The position numbers and the translations under genes were made by a program. DNA of 24,856 nucleotides from the NCBI RefSeq assembly GCF_022771645.1, contig NZ_JALFCU010000046.1:1-24856 (forward strand). The letters run 5' to 3'. A model generated the notes under the pieces. The model was not told the origin of the DNA and ran no database searches. It saw nothing but the letters and a program-made list of their open reading frames with translations. Each line of letters opens with the position of its first letter. Position 1 is the first letter of the stretch. Shown in pieces: positions 12,998 to 19,917 of the stretch. Origin of the DNA: Selenomonas sp. GTDB taxonomy: Bacteria; Bacillota; Negativicutes; Selenomonadales; Selenomonadaceae.

Positions 12998-14600
12998 TTA
13001 TCCGCAGTCGATGGATGAAAGCTATGCGTGGCAGAAAGCGCAGATCGAGCGCGTGCATCCCGATGCCGTCGTGCGCGTCGTGCCATACGCCTCGCCGCAG
13101 CAGTTCCAAAGCGCGCTCGCCGAGGCCGACGCGCTCGTGACGGCTTTTTTGCCGCTGACGCGCGAAGTGCTCGCTGGAGCGCGGCGGCTCCGCATCGTCT
13201 CGATCCATGCGACGGGCTACGGTACGGTGAACCTCGCGGCGGCGAAAGAGCTCGGCATCACGGTGACGAACGTCGTGGACTACTGCACGACGGAGGTCGC
13301 CGAGCACACGATGGCGCTGCTGCTCGCGCTCGCGCGCCATCTCAAGGCGTACGACCAGCACGTGCAGGAGCGATACGCCTGGCAGTTCGAGACAGAGGCG
13401 GGGCTGCACCGCCTCGCCGGGCGGCGTCTCATGCTGTTCGGCTGGGGGCGCATCAGCCGGGCGGTCGCGCGGCTCGCGCAAGCGTTTCGTCTCGCGATCG
13501 GCGTCGTGTCGCATCACTTGTCTGAAGCAGAAGCGCTCGGGCGGGAGAACGTCTTCGCCTATGTGCGCGGGACGAAAGCGGGCGGCGATGCGAGCCGCGC
13601 GATCCTCTGGCACGGCCATATCGACACGGTCGGCACGGAAGATTTCGGCGCGCTCGAACCGTACGCGACCGAACCGGACGAGCTGCTCGAGCGGCTGCTG
13701 GCGGGCGGCCTGCCCGAGGCCGTGCGCACCGACCTCGCGACGGGCGACTGGATGCCCGGGCGCGGCGCGTGCGACATGAAGAGCGGCGACGCCGTGTTTC
13801 TCGTATTATTGAAGCATTTGAGCGAGCACACGGACACGTTCGCCGGCACGGTCGTGCTCTCGCTGAACTGCGTCGAGGAGAACGAGCACACGGGCATCCT
13901 GCGCGGGCTCGACGTGCTGGACGACCTGCGCGAGCGGCTCGGCCTCCGGTATCTCTTTGCCATCAACAACGACTACACGTGCCCGCTGTACGACGGCGAT
14001 CCGCATCGCTATCTCTACGCAGGCGCTGTCGGCAAGCTCCTGCCGTGCGTCTACATCCGCGGCTGCGAGACGCACGTCGGCCAATGCTTCGAGGGCTTTG
14101 ACGCGAGCGTCGCGGCCGCGGACGTCGTGCAGGCCGTGAATTACAACACGGAGCTCTGCGACGGCTATCGCGGCGAGTACACGCTGCCGCCGTCCGTGCT
14201 GAAAATGAAAGACCTCAAGCCGTCGTACAACGTCCAGACAGCGCAGGAAGCGTGGACGTATTTTAATGTTTTCGTCCACGCGAAAAGCGCGGCGGACGTG
14301 CTCGAGGAATTTCTTGATATCACAAGGAACGCCATGCAGCACGTTGCAAAGCGCATCGACAACGAAGCGACGCAATATGCAAGGCTCTCACAGCAGCCCG
14401 TCCTGCCGCCGAAGTTTGAGCCGCAGGTCATGAGCTATGAACAGCTCGTCGCGGCCGTGAAGGCGAAGCGGGCGGAGGGGCGTTCGGACGCGCTCTCATC
14501 CGCTGGACAGGGAAGCGATGCATCAGACGATCCGGCAACCTTTTGCCTCCCTCACCGAGGGAGGGGGACCGCGAAGCGGTGGTGGGTGTGGCGGAGGTAG
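12978..14600 (+). CDS. Chimeric protein: 2-hydroxyacid dehydrogenase N-half fused to truncated RocB-like M20 peptidase
   Basis: A single 540-residue frame joins two unrelated parts. Residues 1-180 are the start of a D-isomer-specific 2-hydroxyacid dehydrogenase: substrate-domain pattern IHATGYGTVNLAAAKELGIT, then NVVDYCTTEVAEHTMALLLA and the NAD loop GWGRIS. It stops about midway, without the catalytic Glu/His half. From about residue 187 (LGRENVFAYVRG) it is an arginine-utilisation RocB-like M20 peptidase with zinc and catalytic residues His214/Asp216 (HGHID), Asp266 (ACDMKSG) and Glu300-Glu301. Its first 60 or so residues and roughly the last 150 are missing compared with RocB. The last 18 residues are encoded by palindromic repeat D. 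GGAGAG upstream sets the start. It may be a deletion product of two genes and could be non-functional, although the frame is intact. Confidence 0.8.
   Translation: MNVLFCDYPQSMDESYAWQKAQIERVHPDAVVRVVPYASPQQFQSALAEADALVTAFLPLTREVLAGARRLRIVSIHATGYGTVNLAAAKELGITVTNVVDYCTTEVAEHTMALLLALARHLKAYDQHVQERYAWQFETEAGLHRLAGRRLMLFGWGRISRAVARLAQAFRLAIGVVSHHLSEAEALGRENVFAYVRGTKAGGDASRAILWHGHIDTVGTEDFGALEPYATEPDELLERLLAGGLPEAVRTDLATGDWMPGRGACDMKSGDAVFLVLLKHLSEHTDTFAGTVVLSLNCVEENEHTGILRGLDVLDDLRERLGLRYLFAINNDYTCPLYDGDPHRYLYAGAVGKLLPCVYIRGCETHVGQCFEGFDASVAAADVVQAVNYNTELCDGYRGEYTLPPSVLKMKDLKPSYNVQTAQEAWTYFNVFVHAKSAADVLEEFLDITRNAMQHVAKRIDNEATQYARLSQQPVLPPKFEPQVMSYEQLVAAVKAKRAEGRSDALSSAGQGSDASDDPATFCLPHRGRGTAKRWWVWRR
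14545..14600 (+). repeat. Palindromic repeat, copy D, inside the 3' end of a coding region
   Basis: Hairpin CCTCCCTC-ACC-GAGGGAGG at 14546-14564 and ACCGC-GAA-GCGGT at 14568-14580 match copy A read on the minus strand. The repeat is translated as CLPHRGRGTAKRWWVWRR and supplies the stop codon (14598-14600) of the chimeric gene. Downstream sequence GGTAGGGC...ATTCTC resembles that after copy E. Confidence 0.75.
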
Positions 14601-14647
14601 GGCTGAACAATTCTCAGGAATAAAACTGTGAAGGAAGCGATGAAGAT

Positions 14648-15481
14648 ATGTTTGTCAAAAACGGAACGGGCGTACTAAAGAAAGTCCTCCTCTCAAAACC
14701 TCAGTATTTGAAGGCCGCGCCCATCAATGAGATCGCCCGCAAGTGGGCGTCGGAGCTGGACGTCGCGAAGATGCTTGCCGAGCACGCGCTCGTTGTGCAG
14801 GCCTACCACGATGCCGGCATCGCGACGGAATTTCTCGAACCAGATGAGAACCGTCCGAACTCGGTCTTTGCGCGCGACTTCGGCGGCTGCGTGCGCGAGG
14901 GATATATCCTCGGACGCTTCCGCGAGCCGCTGCGCTTCCAAGAGCACACCGATTACGCTGCAAAAATGCACGAGCTCGGCGTGCCGGTCATCGCCCGCGT
15001 GAAGGAAGGCCTCTTCGAGGGCGGCGACTTCATGTTCCTCGATGAGCACACGATCGCGCTCGGCATGTTCGCGCGGACGAATGCGCGCGGCTACGAAGAA
15101 ATCCGTGACGGCCTCGCGCCGTACGGCTACGAGGTGCTGCCCGTGCCGGGGCCGGAGGCGTATCTGCACCTCGATATGTGCTTCAACCTCGTCGACGATC
15201 ATCTCGCGGTCGGCTACGTCGACGGACTGCCGGAAGCCTTCCGCGCGCGCCTGAAACAGATGGACATCGAAGTGATCCCCGTGCCGGAGGAAGCGATCTT
15301 CGCGCACGGCTGCAATCTCCAAGCCATCGGCGATCATCGCGTGTTGTCGCTCGCGCGCAACGTGCGCGTGAATGAGGAACTCAGCAAACATGGCATGACG
15401 GTCATCGAGCTCCCCGTCACGGAGATTCTCAAAGCGGGCGGCGGCCCGCACTGCATGACGTTTCCGCTGGAGCGGGTGTAA
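14648..15481 (+). CDS. DDAH / arginine deiminase-family amidino hydrolase
   Basis: Guanidino-group hydrolase of the amidinotransferase superfamily, 277 residues. The pentein-fold residues are visible: Arg76-Asp77 in FARDFGG, Glu124-Gly-Gly-Asp127 (FEGGDFMF), His174-Leu-Asp176 (HLDMCFNL) and the nucleophile Cys269 in GGGPHCMTFPLER. Members release citrulline from arginine or methylarginines. The neighbours (RocB-like peptidase remnant, aminotransferase, amino acid importer, PucR-type regulator) suggest breakdown of arginine or a related guanidino compound. GGAAG lies 13 bases before the start at 14648, a long but workable gap. Arginine deiminase proper is about 400 residues, so the DDAH-like group is the better fit; the exact substrate is not visible. 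Confidence 0.88.
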   Translation: MFVKNGTGVLKKVLLSKPQYLKAAPINEIARKWASELDVAKMLAEHALVVQAYHDAGIATEFLEPDENRPNSVFARDFGGCVREGYILGRFREPLRFQEHTDYAAKMHELGVPVIARVKEGLFEGGDFMFLDEHTIALGMFARTNARGYEEIRDGLAPYGYEVLPVPGPEAYLHLDMCFNLVDDHLAVGYVDGLPEAFRARLKQMDIEVIPVPEEAIFAHGCNLQAIGDHRVLSLARNVRVNEELSKHGMTVIELPVTEILKAGGGPHCMTFPLERV

Positions 15482-15482
15482 T

Positions 15483-15540
15483 CCCTCCCCTCTGCCTCCC
15501 CCTCTGGGGGAGGTGGCCCCGAAGGGGTCGGAGGGGGTAG
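15483..15540 (+). repeat. Palindromic repeat, copy E
   Basis: Hairpin CCTCCCCC-TCT-GGGGGAGG (15495-15513) and GCCCC-GAA-GGGGT (15516-15528) begin two bases after the stop of the DDAH-like gene. The arms differ from copies A and D but the pairing and the GAA loop are kept, a sign of compensatory change. It lies just upstream of the permease promoter. Confidence 0.7.
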
Positions 15541-15575
15541 CGCCGTATGGGATTCTCGATGGTAATGGTTTATCA

Positions 15576-15604
15576 TTGACAGTATGGTAGCGCTGTAATA
15601 GAAT
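15576..15604 (+). promoter_or_regulatory. Sigma-A type promoter of the amino acid permease/ATPase pair
   Basis: A consensus TTGACA (15576-15581) and TAGAAT (15599-15604) are 17 bases apart. Transcription would start near 15611, leaving about 42 bases of leader. This allows the importer to be made without the upstream catabolic genes. Confidence 0.78.
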
Positions 15605-15652
15605 AAAATACTGTGAATCCTGCATAAATATAAATCAGAATCAGGTGGCATT

Positions 15653-16318
15653 ATGAATTTCAACTTCGACCTCATCGCGACGTCGTTCCCGCTGCTGCTG
15701 CTCGGCGCCGGTATCACGATCAAGATCACGGCCATGTCGGTCGCGCTCGGCATCGTCATCGGCCTGTTCGTCGGCATCGCGCGCATCTGCCGCGTGCGGC
15801 CGCTCCGCTGGATCGCGGCCGTCTACGTCGACTTCTTCCGCGGCACGCCGCTCCTCGTGCAGATCTTCCTGTTTTATTTTGCCGTGCCGGTCATCACAGG
15901 GCAGCGCATCGACCCGTACGTCGCGGCCGTCGGCTCGTGCGGCATCAACTCCGGCGCGTACATCGCAGAGATCGTCCGCGCCGGCATCCAGTCCATCGAC
16001 GACGGCCAGATGGAGGCCGGCCGCTCGCTTGGCATGACGTGGACGCAGACGATGCGCTACATCATCGTGCCGCAGGCCATGAAGCGCGTCATCCCGCCGC
16101 TCGGCAACGAATTCATCGCGCTCCTGAAGGACTCGTCCCTCGTCTCCGTCATCGGCTTCGAGGAACTCACGCGCCGCGGCCAGCTCATCATCGCGAAGAC
16201 GTACGCCTCGCTCGAGATCTGGTTCAGCGTCGCCATCATCTATCTCATCATGACGCTGACGATTTCGCGCCTCGTCGCATTCCTGGAAAAGAGGTACAAC
16301 CCTGATGATCGACATTGA
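15653..16318 (+). CDS. Amino acid ABC transporter permease (GlnP/HisM type)
   Basis: Inner-membrane permease of 221 residues with about five spans. The N-terminal LLLLGAGITIKITAMSVALG is the start of the His/Glu/Gln/Arg permease family. Further patterns are VYVDFFRGTPLLVQIFLFYF, the EAA loop GQMEAGRSLGMTWTQTMRYI, PQAMKRVIPPLGNEFIALLK and DSSLVSVIG. CAGGTGG lies upstream of the start. It overlaps the ATPase by 14 bases, so the two are co-translated. It probably pairs with the binding lipoprotein encoded at 9610-10413, since no other binding protein is near. Confidence 0.92.
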   Translation: MNFNFDLIATSFPLLLLGAGITIKITAMSVALGIVIGLFVGIARICRVRPLRWIAAVYVDFFRGTPLLVQIFLFYFAVPVITGQRIDPYVAAVGSCGINSGAYIAEIVRAGIQSIDDGQMEAGRSLGMTWTQTMRYIIVPQAMKRVIPPLGNEFIALLKDSSLVSVIGFEELTRRGQLIIAKTYASLEIWFSVAIIYLIMTLTISRLVAFLEKRYNPDDRH

Positions 16319-17024
16319 GAACCTTCATAAATCGTTCGGCGACGCCCACATCCTGAAGGGCATCGACCTCCACATCAAGGAAAAAGAAGTCGTCGTTATC
16401 ATCGGCCCCTCGGGCTCCGGAAAGAGCACGCTCCTGCGCTGCATCAACTTCCTCGAAGTGCCGACGGAGGGCTCGATCGCCGTCGACGGCATCGTGCTCG
16501 ACGGCGAGACGAACATCAACGACGTGCGCAAGGAAGTCGGCATGGTCTTCCAGCGCTTCAATTTGTTCCCGCACATGACCGTCCTCGAAAACATCATGCT
16601 CGCGCCGATGAAAGTCCGAAAGATTGCGGCGGCGGAAGCTGAGGAGACGGCGAAGCAGCTGCTCGCCCGCGTCGGCCTCGCCGACAAGGCCGCGAGCTAT
16701 CCCGCGCAGCTCTCGGGCGGCCAGCAGCAGCGCGTCGCCATTGCGCGCGCGCTCGCGATGAAGCCAAAGGTCATGCTGTTCGACGAACCGACGTCGGCGC
16801 TCGACCCCGAGATGGTCGGCGAAGTCCTCGACGTCATGAAGAGCCTCGCCGAAGAAGGCATGACGATGGTCATCGTCACGCACGAAATGGGCTTCGCGCG
16901 CGAAGTCGGCGACCGCGTGCTGTTCGTCGACGGCGGCAAGATCCTCGAGCAGGGAACGCCCGAGGACGTCTTCAACCACCCGAAGGAAAAACGCACGCAG
17001 GACTTCCTCTCGAAAGTCCTCTGA
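16305..17024 (+). CDS. Amino acid ABC transporter ATP-binding protein (GlnQ/HisP type)
   Basis: ATPase of 239 residues for polar or basic amino acid import. Walker A GPSGSGKST is at 34-42, the Q-loop in VFQRFNLFPHMTVLENI, the signature LSGGQ at 136-140, Walker B VMLFDE at 156-161, the D-loop SALDPEMVGEV and the switch His in VTHEMGFAREV. The C-terminus EQGTPEDVFNHPKEKRTQDF is typical of GlnQ-type proteins. It is the last gene of its pair; no convincing terminator follows before the cold-shock promoter at 17082. Confidence 0.94.
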   Translation: MIDIENLHKSFGDAHILKGIDLHIKEKEVVVIIGPSGSGKSTLLRCINFLEVPTEGSIAVDGIVLDGETNINDVRKEVGMVFQRFNLFPHMTVLENIMLAPMKVRKIAAAEAEETAKQLLARVGLADKAASYPAQLSGGQQQRVAIARALAMKPKVMLFDEPTSALDPEMVGEVLDVMKSLAEEGMTMVIVTHEMGFAREVGDRVLFVDGGKILEQGTPEDVFNHPKEKRTQDFLSKVL

Positions 17025-17081
17025 GCATGCGTTCATTGTTTCACTAGCGTGAAAACGAAAACGAAACCTTTCACTCACACG

Positions 17082-17110
17082 TTGACACAGCCGACGCGAA
17101 ACCTTATAAT
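17082..17110 (+). promoter_or_regulatory. Perfect-consensus promoter of the cold-shock gene
   Basis: TTGACA (17082-17087) and TATAAT (17105-17110) both match the consensus fully with an optimal 17-base spacer. Transcription would start near 17117, giving a leader of about 75 bases before the coding start. Confidence 0.88.
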
Positions 17111-17191
17111 AAGCTATGTAGCACACGCGCGAAACGGATGACGGACGGCAAGCGCTGACAGCTGCACAGAGCATCTTTAGGAGGAATCATC

Positions 17192-17392
17192 ATGGTCGGC
17201 AAAGTAAAATGGTTCAGTGCAGAAAAAGGTTACGGCTTCATCGCGCGCGAAGATGGTGACGATGTGTTTGTCCATTTCTCCGCGATCCAGGATGAAGGCT
17301 TCAAGACGCTCAACGAAGGGCAGGACGTCGAGTTCGACATCGTCGAAGGCGCGCGCGGCCCGCAGGCGGCGAACGTCATCAAGACGGCTTGA
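17192..17392 (+). CDS. Cold-shock protein, CspA family
   Basis: Single-stranded nucleic-acid chaperone of 66 residues with the OB fold. RNP1 is KGYGFI at 12-17 and RNP2 VFVHF at 25-29; MVGKVKWFSAEKG and GPQAANVI at the two ends are also typical. AGGAGG sits seven bases upstream. It is monocistronic: its own promoter precedes it and a strong terminator follows. The perfect promoter suggests high constitutive transcription, with any cold response probably set by its leader or by mRNA stability. Confidence 0.95.
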   Translation: MVGKVKWFSAEKGYGFIAREDGDDVFVHFSAIQDEGFKTLNEGQDVEFDIVEGARGPQAANVIKTA

Positions 17393-17421
17393 GCGCCGCA
17401 TAACAAAACGAGCAAGACGGA

Positions 17422-17447
17422 AAGCTCCCCGCGCGGGGAGCTTTTTT
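17422..17447 (+). terminator. Intrinsic terminator of the cold-shock gene
   Basis: AAGCTCCCCGC and GCGGGGAGCTT form a perfect palindromic stem at 17422-17443, followed by a T-run to 17447. The A-rich flank on the other side is short, so it acts mainly on the plus strand. Confidence 0.9.
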
Positions 17448-17539
17448 CGTGCGCGGGAAAAAACGCGCGGCAACATTTTTTCGGCCCGACGCGCGTTTCA
17501 TAAATTCAGAAAATTTTTTGCAAGCAAGCAGAATTTCAA

Positions 17540-17568
17540 GAAGGAATTTCCCCCATGCTATCGAATAA
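17540..17568 (+). promoter_or_regulatory. SigH-like promoter of hpf
   Basis: GAAGGAATT (17540-17548), exactly 11 bases, then ATCGAATAA (17560-17568) match the published Bacillus SigH consensus RnAGGAwWW-N11/12-RnnGAATww at every fixed position. Transcription would start near 17575. No sigma-A promoter of comparable quality is seen in the hpf upstream region. Confidence 0.6.
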
Positions 17569-17609
17569 TAGCAGTATAAGCACAGATCACAAGAAAGGGG
17601 ATGTGTCTT

Positions 17610-18164
17610 ATGGCAACATTCACGATCAGAGGCAAAAATATCGAGATCACTCCTTCGCTCCGCGAGTACGTGGAGAAGCGCGTCGGCAAGGTCACGAAGT
17701 ACTTCGAGAAGGTCGGCGAGATCACGGTGCTGCTCACCGTGTCGAAAGGCCGCCACATCGTCGAGGTGACGGTCCCCGTGCAGGGCGGTGTCGTGCTGCG
17801 CGGCGAGGAAGCGACGATGGATATGTACACGTCGATCGACCTCGTCGTCGAGAAGCTCGAGCGCCAGATCCACAAGCAGAAGACGAAGCTCGAGCGCCGC
17901 TTCCGCAACGGCGGCTTCAAGACGGAAGTCTTCGACGAGCAGGAGAAAGAGCGCCCCGTCGACAAGCGCGACGAGAACCCCGAGTACCCCGTCGTCAAGA
18001 CGAAGCGTTTTGTCGTGAAGCCCATGGACGTCCAGGAAGCCATCATGCAGATGAACTTGCTCGACCACAACTTCTTCGTGTTCCGCGACAGCGAGACGGA
18101 AGAAGTCAACGTCGTCTACCGCCGCACGGACGGCAACTACGGCCTCATCGAGTCCGGCAACTGA
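17610..18164 (+). CDS. hpf: Ribosome hibernation-promoting factor, long form (HPF/YvyD)
   Basis: Protein of 184 residues that pairs 70S ribosomes into inactive 100S dimers in stationary phase. The N-terminal ribosome-binding domain (ATFTIRGKNIEITPSLREYV and onward to about residue 100) binds the decoding region. After a charged linker (QEKERPVDKRDENPEYP) comes the C-terminal dimerisation domain with VKTKRFVVKPMDVQEAIMQM, NLLDHNFFVFRDSET and VVYRRTDGNYGLIE. The two-domain long form is typical of Firmicutes. ATG at 17601 is possible, but AAGGGG has better spacing to 17610. A SigH-like promoter lies upstream and a terminator follows. No secA or prfB follows, unlike many relatives. Confidence 0.94.
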   Translation: MATFTIRGKNIEITPSLREYVEKRVGKVTKYFEKVGEITVLLTVSKGRHIVEVTVPVQGGVVLRGEEATMDMYTSIDLVVEKLERQIHKQKTKLERRFRNGGFKTEVFDEQEKERPVDKRDENPEYPVVKTKRFVVKPMDVQEAIMQMNLLDHNFFVFRDSETEEVNVVYRRTDGNYGLIESGN

Positions 18165-18195
18165 CGGCGCGATAAAACCGAATCACGAACCGCAG

Positions 18196-18236
18196 GAAGC
18201 CTGCTGCAAAGGAACGTGCGGCAGGCTTTCGTTTTT
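18196..18236 (+). terminator. Intrinsic terminator after hpf, abutting the glycan operon
   Basis: AAGCCTGC (18197-18204) pairs with GCAGGCTT (18221-18228); the stem extends to about 12 pairs with an eight-base loop and is followed by TTTCGTTTTT. Only 13 bases separate it from the glycosyltransferase start, with AAGGAGG directly after it and no room for a promoter. Confidence 0.75.
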
Positions 18237-18249
18237 CCAAGGAGGACAT

Positions 18250-19869
18250 ATGGTGGAGAGGACGTTAGATGCTTCAAAAGTGGCGTTCGTCGTACGCGGC
18301 GGCGCACGAGCGGAGGAGCAGCAGCGGTATCTTGCGTGCTTGCGCGTGCCGGACGGCATGACGGCGGAGGTCGTGACGGTCGATGGCACGGATGCGGAGG
18401 TCGCGGCGCTCTACAATGAGGCGCAGGTGGCGAGCGACGCGCGGTACAAGGTCTATCTCGCGCCGGATGCCGTCATCCTGCATGAGAAGTTCCTCGCGGA
18501 CGTGCTGGCGGTCTTCCGCGCAGCGCCGGACGTCGGTATCGTCGGCGTGCTCGGCGCGCGCCAATTGCGGACAGATGGCGTGTTCGATCATGCGCTCGGG
18601 TTGGCCGGACGCGCAGTTGTCCACGAGGGGGGGACAGTTCGCGGCAAAGACATCACCGGCGCGTACGAGGCGGTCCAGGTGCTTGGTGGCGGCGTGATCG
18701 CGACGCAGGCGGACGTGCCGTGGCCCGAGGAGCAGTTTGAGGGGACGTCCTGCCTCGCGATGGCCGCGTGCCTCGCATACCGTCGGGCGGGCTATCGCGC
18801 CGCCGTGCCGCAGCAGGCGGAGGACTGGATGATCTGCGGCGCATTGCATCCTGTGACGGACGCGGACGAGCGCGACCGGCAGGCGTTCCTCGATGCGTAT
18901 TCGCGCGACCTGTATCCTCTGGTTTCCGTCGTCATCCCGACGTACCAGCGGCCCGCGTATTTCCGCGAGGCGCTCGCGTCGGTCGTGCATCAGACGTATC
19001 GCAACCTCGACATCTTCGTCACGGACAACAGCCACAACGACGAGACGCGGCGCGTCTACGAGACGGAGTTCGCGGACGATCCGCGCATCACGTACGAGCA
19101 TCATCCAGATTTCGATGCGGACGGCAACTGGGGACGCGCCCTCGCGTATGACAACCCTGCGGCGACGTATGTGAACTGGCTCATGGACGATGATTATTTC
19201 CTCCCGGAAAAAATCGCGCGCATGATGGATTGCTATTTTGAAGCATCGGGCATCACGCTCGTCACCTCCGTACGGAAATGGATTGACGGCGACGGCAACG
19301 ACTTGCCGAAAGCCGATTGGATGCGGCCGCTCGTCTCGAAACTTTCGCGCCTCGATGGCCGCAGCGTCGGACAGGACATGCTGCGCAACATGACGAACTA
19401 CATCGGCGAGCCCACGACCGTCCTCATCAAGAAGTCGGCGATGAACCATCATCGCCTCGGCTGGTCGGGCAAAGAGGGCAAATACCTGATCTCCGATTTC
19501 CCGACGTGGCTCTGCCTGCTGTCAAAAGGTGATTGTGTCTATTTCCCGGAACCGCTCAGCACGTTCCGCTTTCATGAGGGACAGCAGCAGGAAGGGCTTT
19601 TTTCAAAATTTGCAAGCCATATCTGTTGGGCGCTGCAGATCCGCGAGGCCATCCAACGGAACATCTTCCTCACGTCGCGCGAAGACCGGCAAAAGGCGAT
19701 GCTTTGCTGGCTGGAGCGCACGTCTGGCTGGCTGCGCAAGCTGCCGGAAGAAGCGTTGGAACATCCGGCGATGGCGGACGTGTGCACGATTTTCCGCAGC
19801 ATGGTGGCTGCGCTGCCGGAGGCGGACACGCTTGATTTCACCGTGAATACGGAGTGGGGAAAAGTGTGA
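18250..19869 (+). CDS. Glycosyltransferase: StrF-like domain fused to GT2 domain
   Basis: Cytoplasmic protein of 539 residues. The N-terminal half (about 10-215) resembles the StrF-type Glyco_tranf_2_5 domain: LYNEAQVASDARYKVYLAPD then AVILHEKFLADVLAVF and VGIVGVLGARQLR. The second half is a family 2 glycosyltransferase: VSVVIPTYQRPAYFREAL at 225-242, FVTDNSHNDETRRVYE, GNWGRAL and the metal-binding LMDDDYF at 311-317. It would transfer a sugar from a nucleotide donor to a glycan or protein. AAGGAGG lies upstream. It opens an operon with sugar-modifying genes. The acceptor is not visible; flagellin or a surface polysaccharide are both plausible. The preceding terminator implies controlled read-through from hpf or an unseen promoter. 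Confidence 0.85.
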   Translation: MVERTLDASKVAFVVRGGARAEEQQRYLACLRVPDGMTAEVVTVDGTDAEVAALYNEAQVASDARYKVYLAPDAVILHEKFLADVLAVFRAAPDVGIVGVLGARQLRTDGVFDHALGLAGRAVVHEGGTVRGKDITGAYEAVQVLGGGVIATQADVPWPEEQFEGTSCLAMAACLAYRRAGYRAAVPQQAEDWMICGALHPVTDADERDRQAFLDAYSRDLYPLVSVVIPTYQRPAYFREALASVVHQTYRNLDIFVTDNSHNDETRRVYETEFADDPRITYEHHPDFDADGNWGRALAYDNPAATYVNWLMDDDYFLPEKIARMMDCYFEASGITLVTSVRKWIDGDGNDLPKADWMRPLVSKLSRLDGRSVGQDMLRNMTNYIGEPTTVLIKKSAMNHHRLGWSGKEGKYLISDFPTWLCLLSKGDCVYFPEPLSTFRFHEGQQQEGLFSKFASHICWALQIREAIQRNIFLTSREDRQKAMLCWLERTSGWLRKLPEEALEHPAMADVCTIFRSMVAALPEADTLDFTVNTEWGKV

Positions 19870-19917
19870 ACGGCAGCGAAGTTGTCGGGATCACGGAAGG
19901 AAAGGAAAGTGCGGTTC

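Noticed and set aside
17041..17060. Terminator after the amino acid ATPase gene (TTTCAC/GTGAAA hairpin)
   Set aside because: The stem is short and not followed by a T-run on the plus strand.
18274..19452. Minus-strand open frame of about 392 codons opposite the glycosyltransferase
   Set aside because: Shadow of the GT2 gene with no start signal or recognisable domain.
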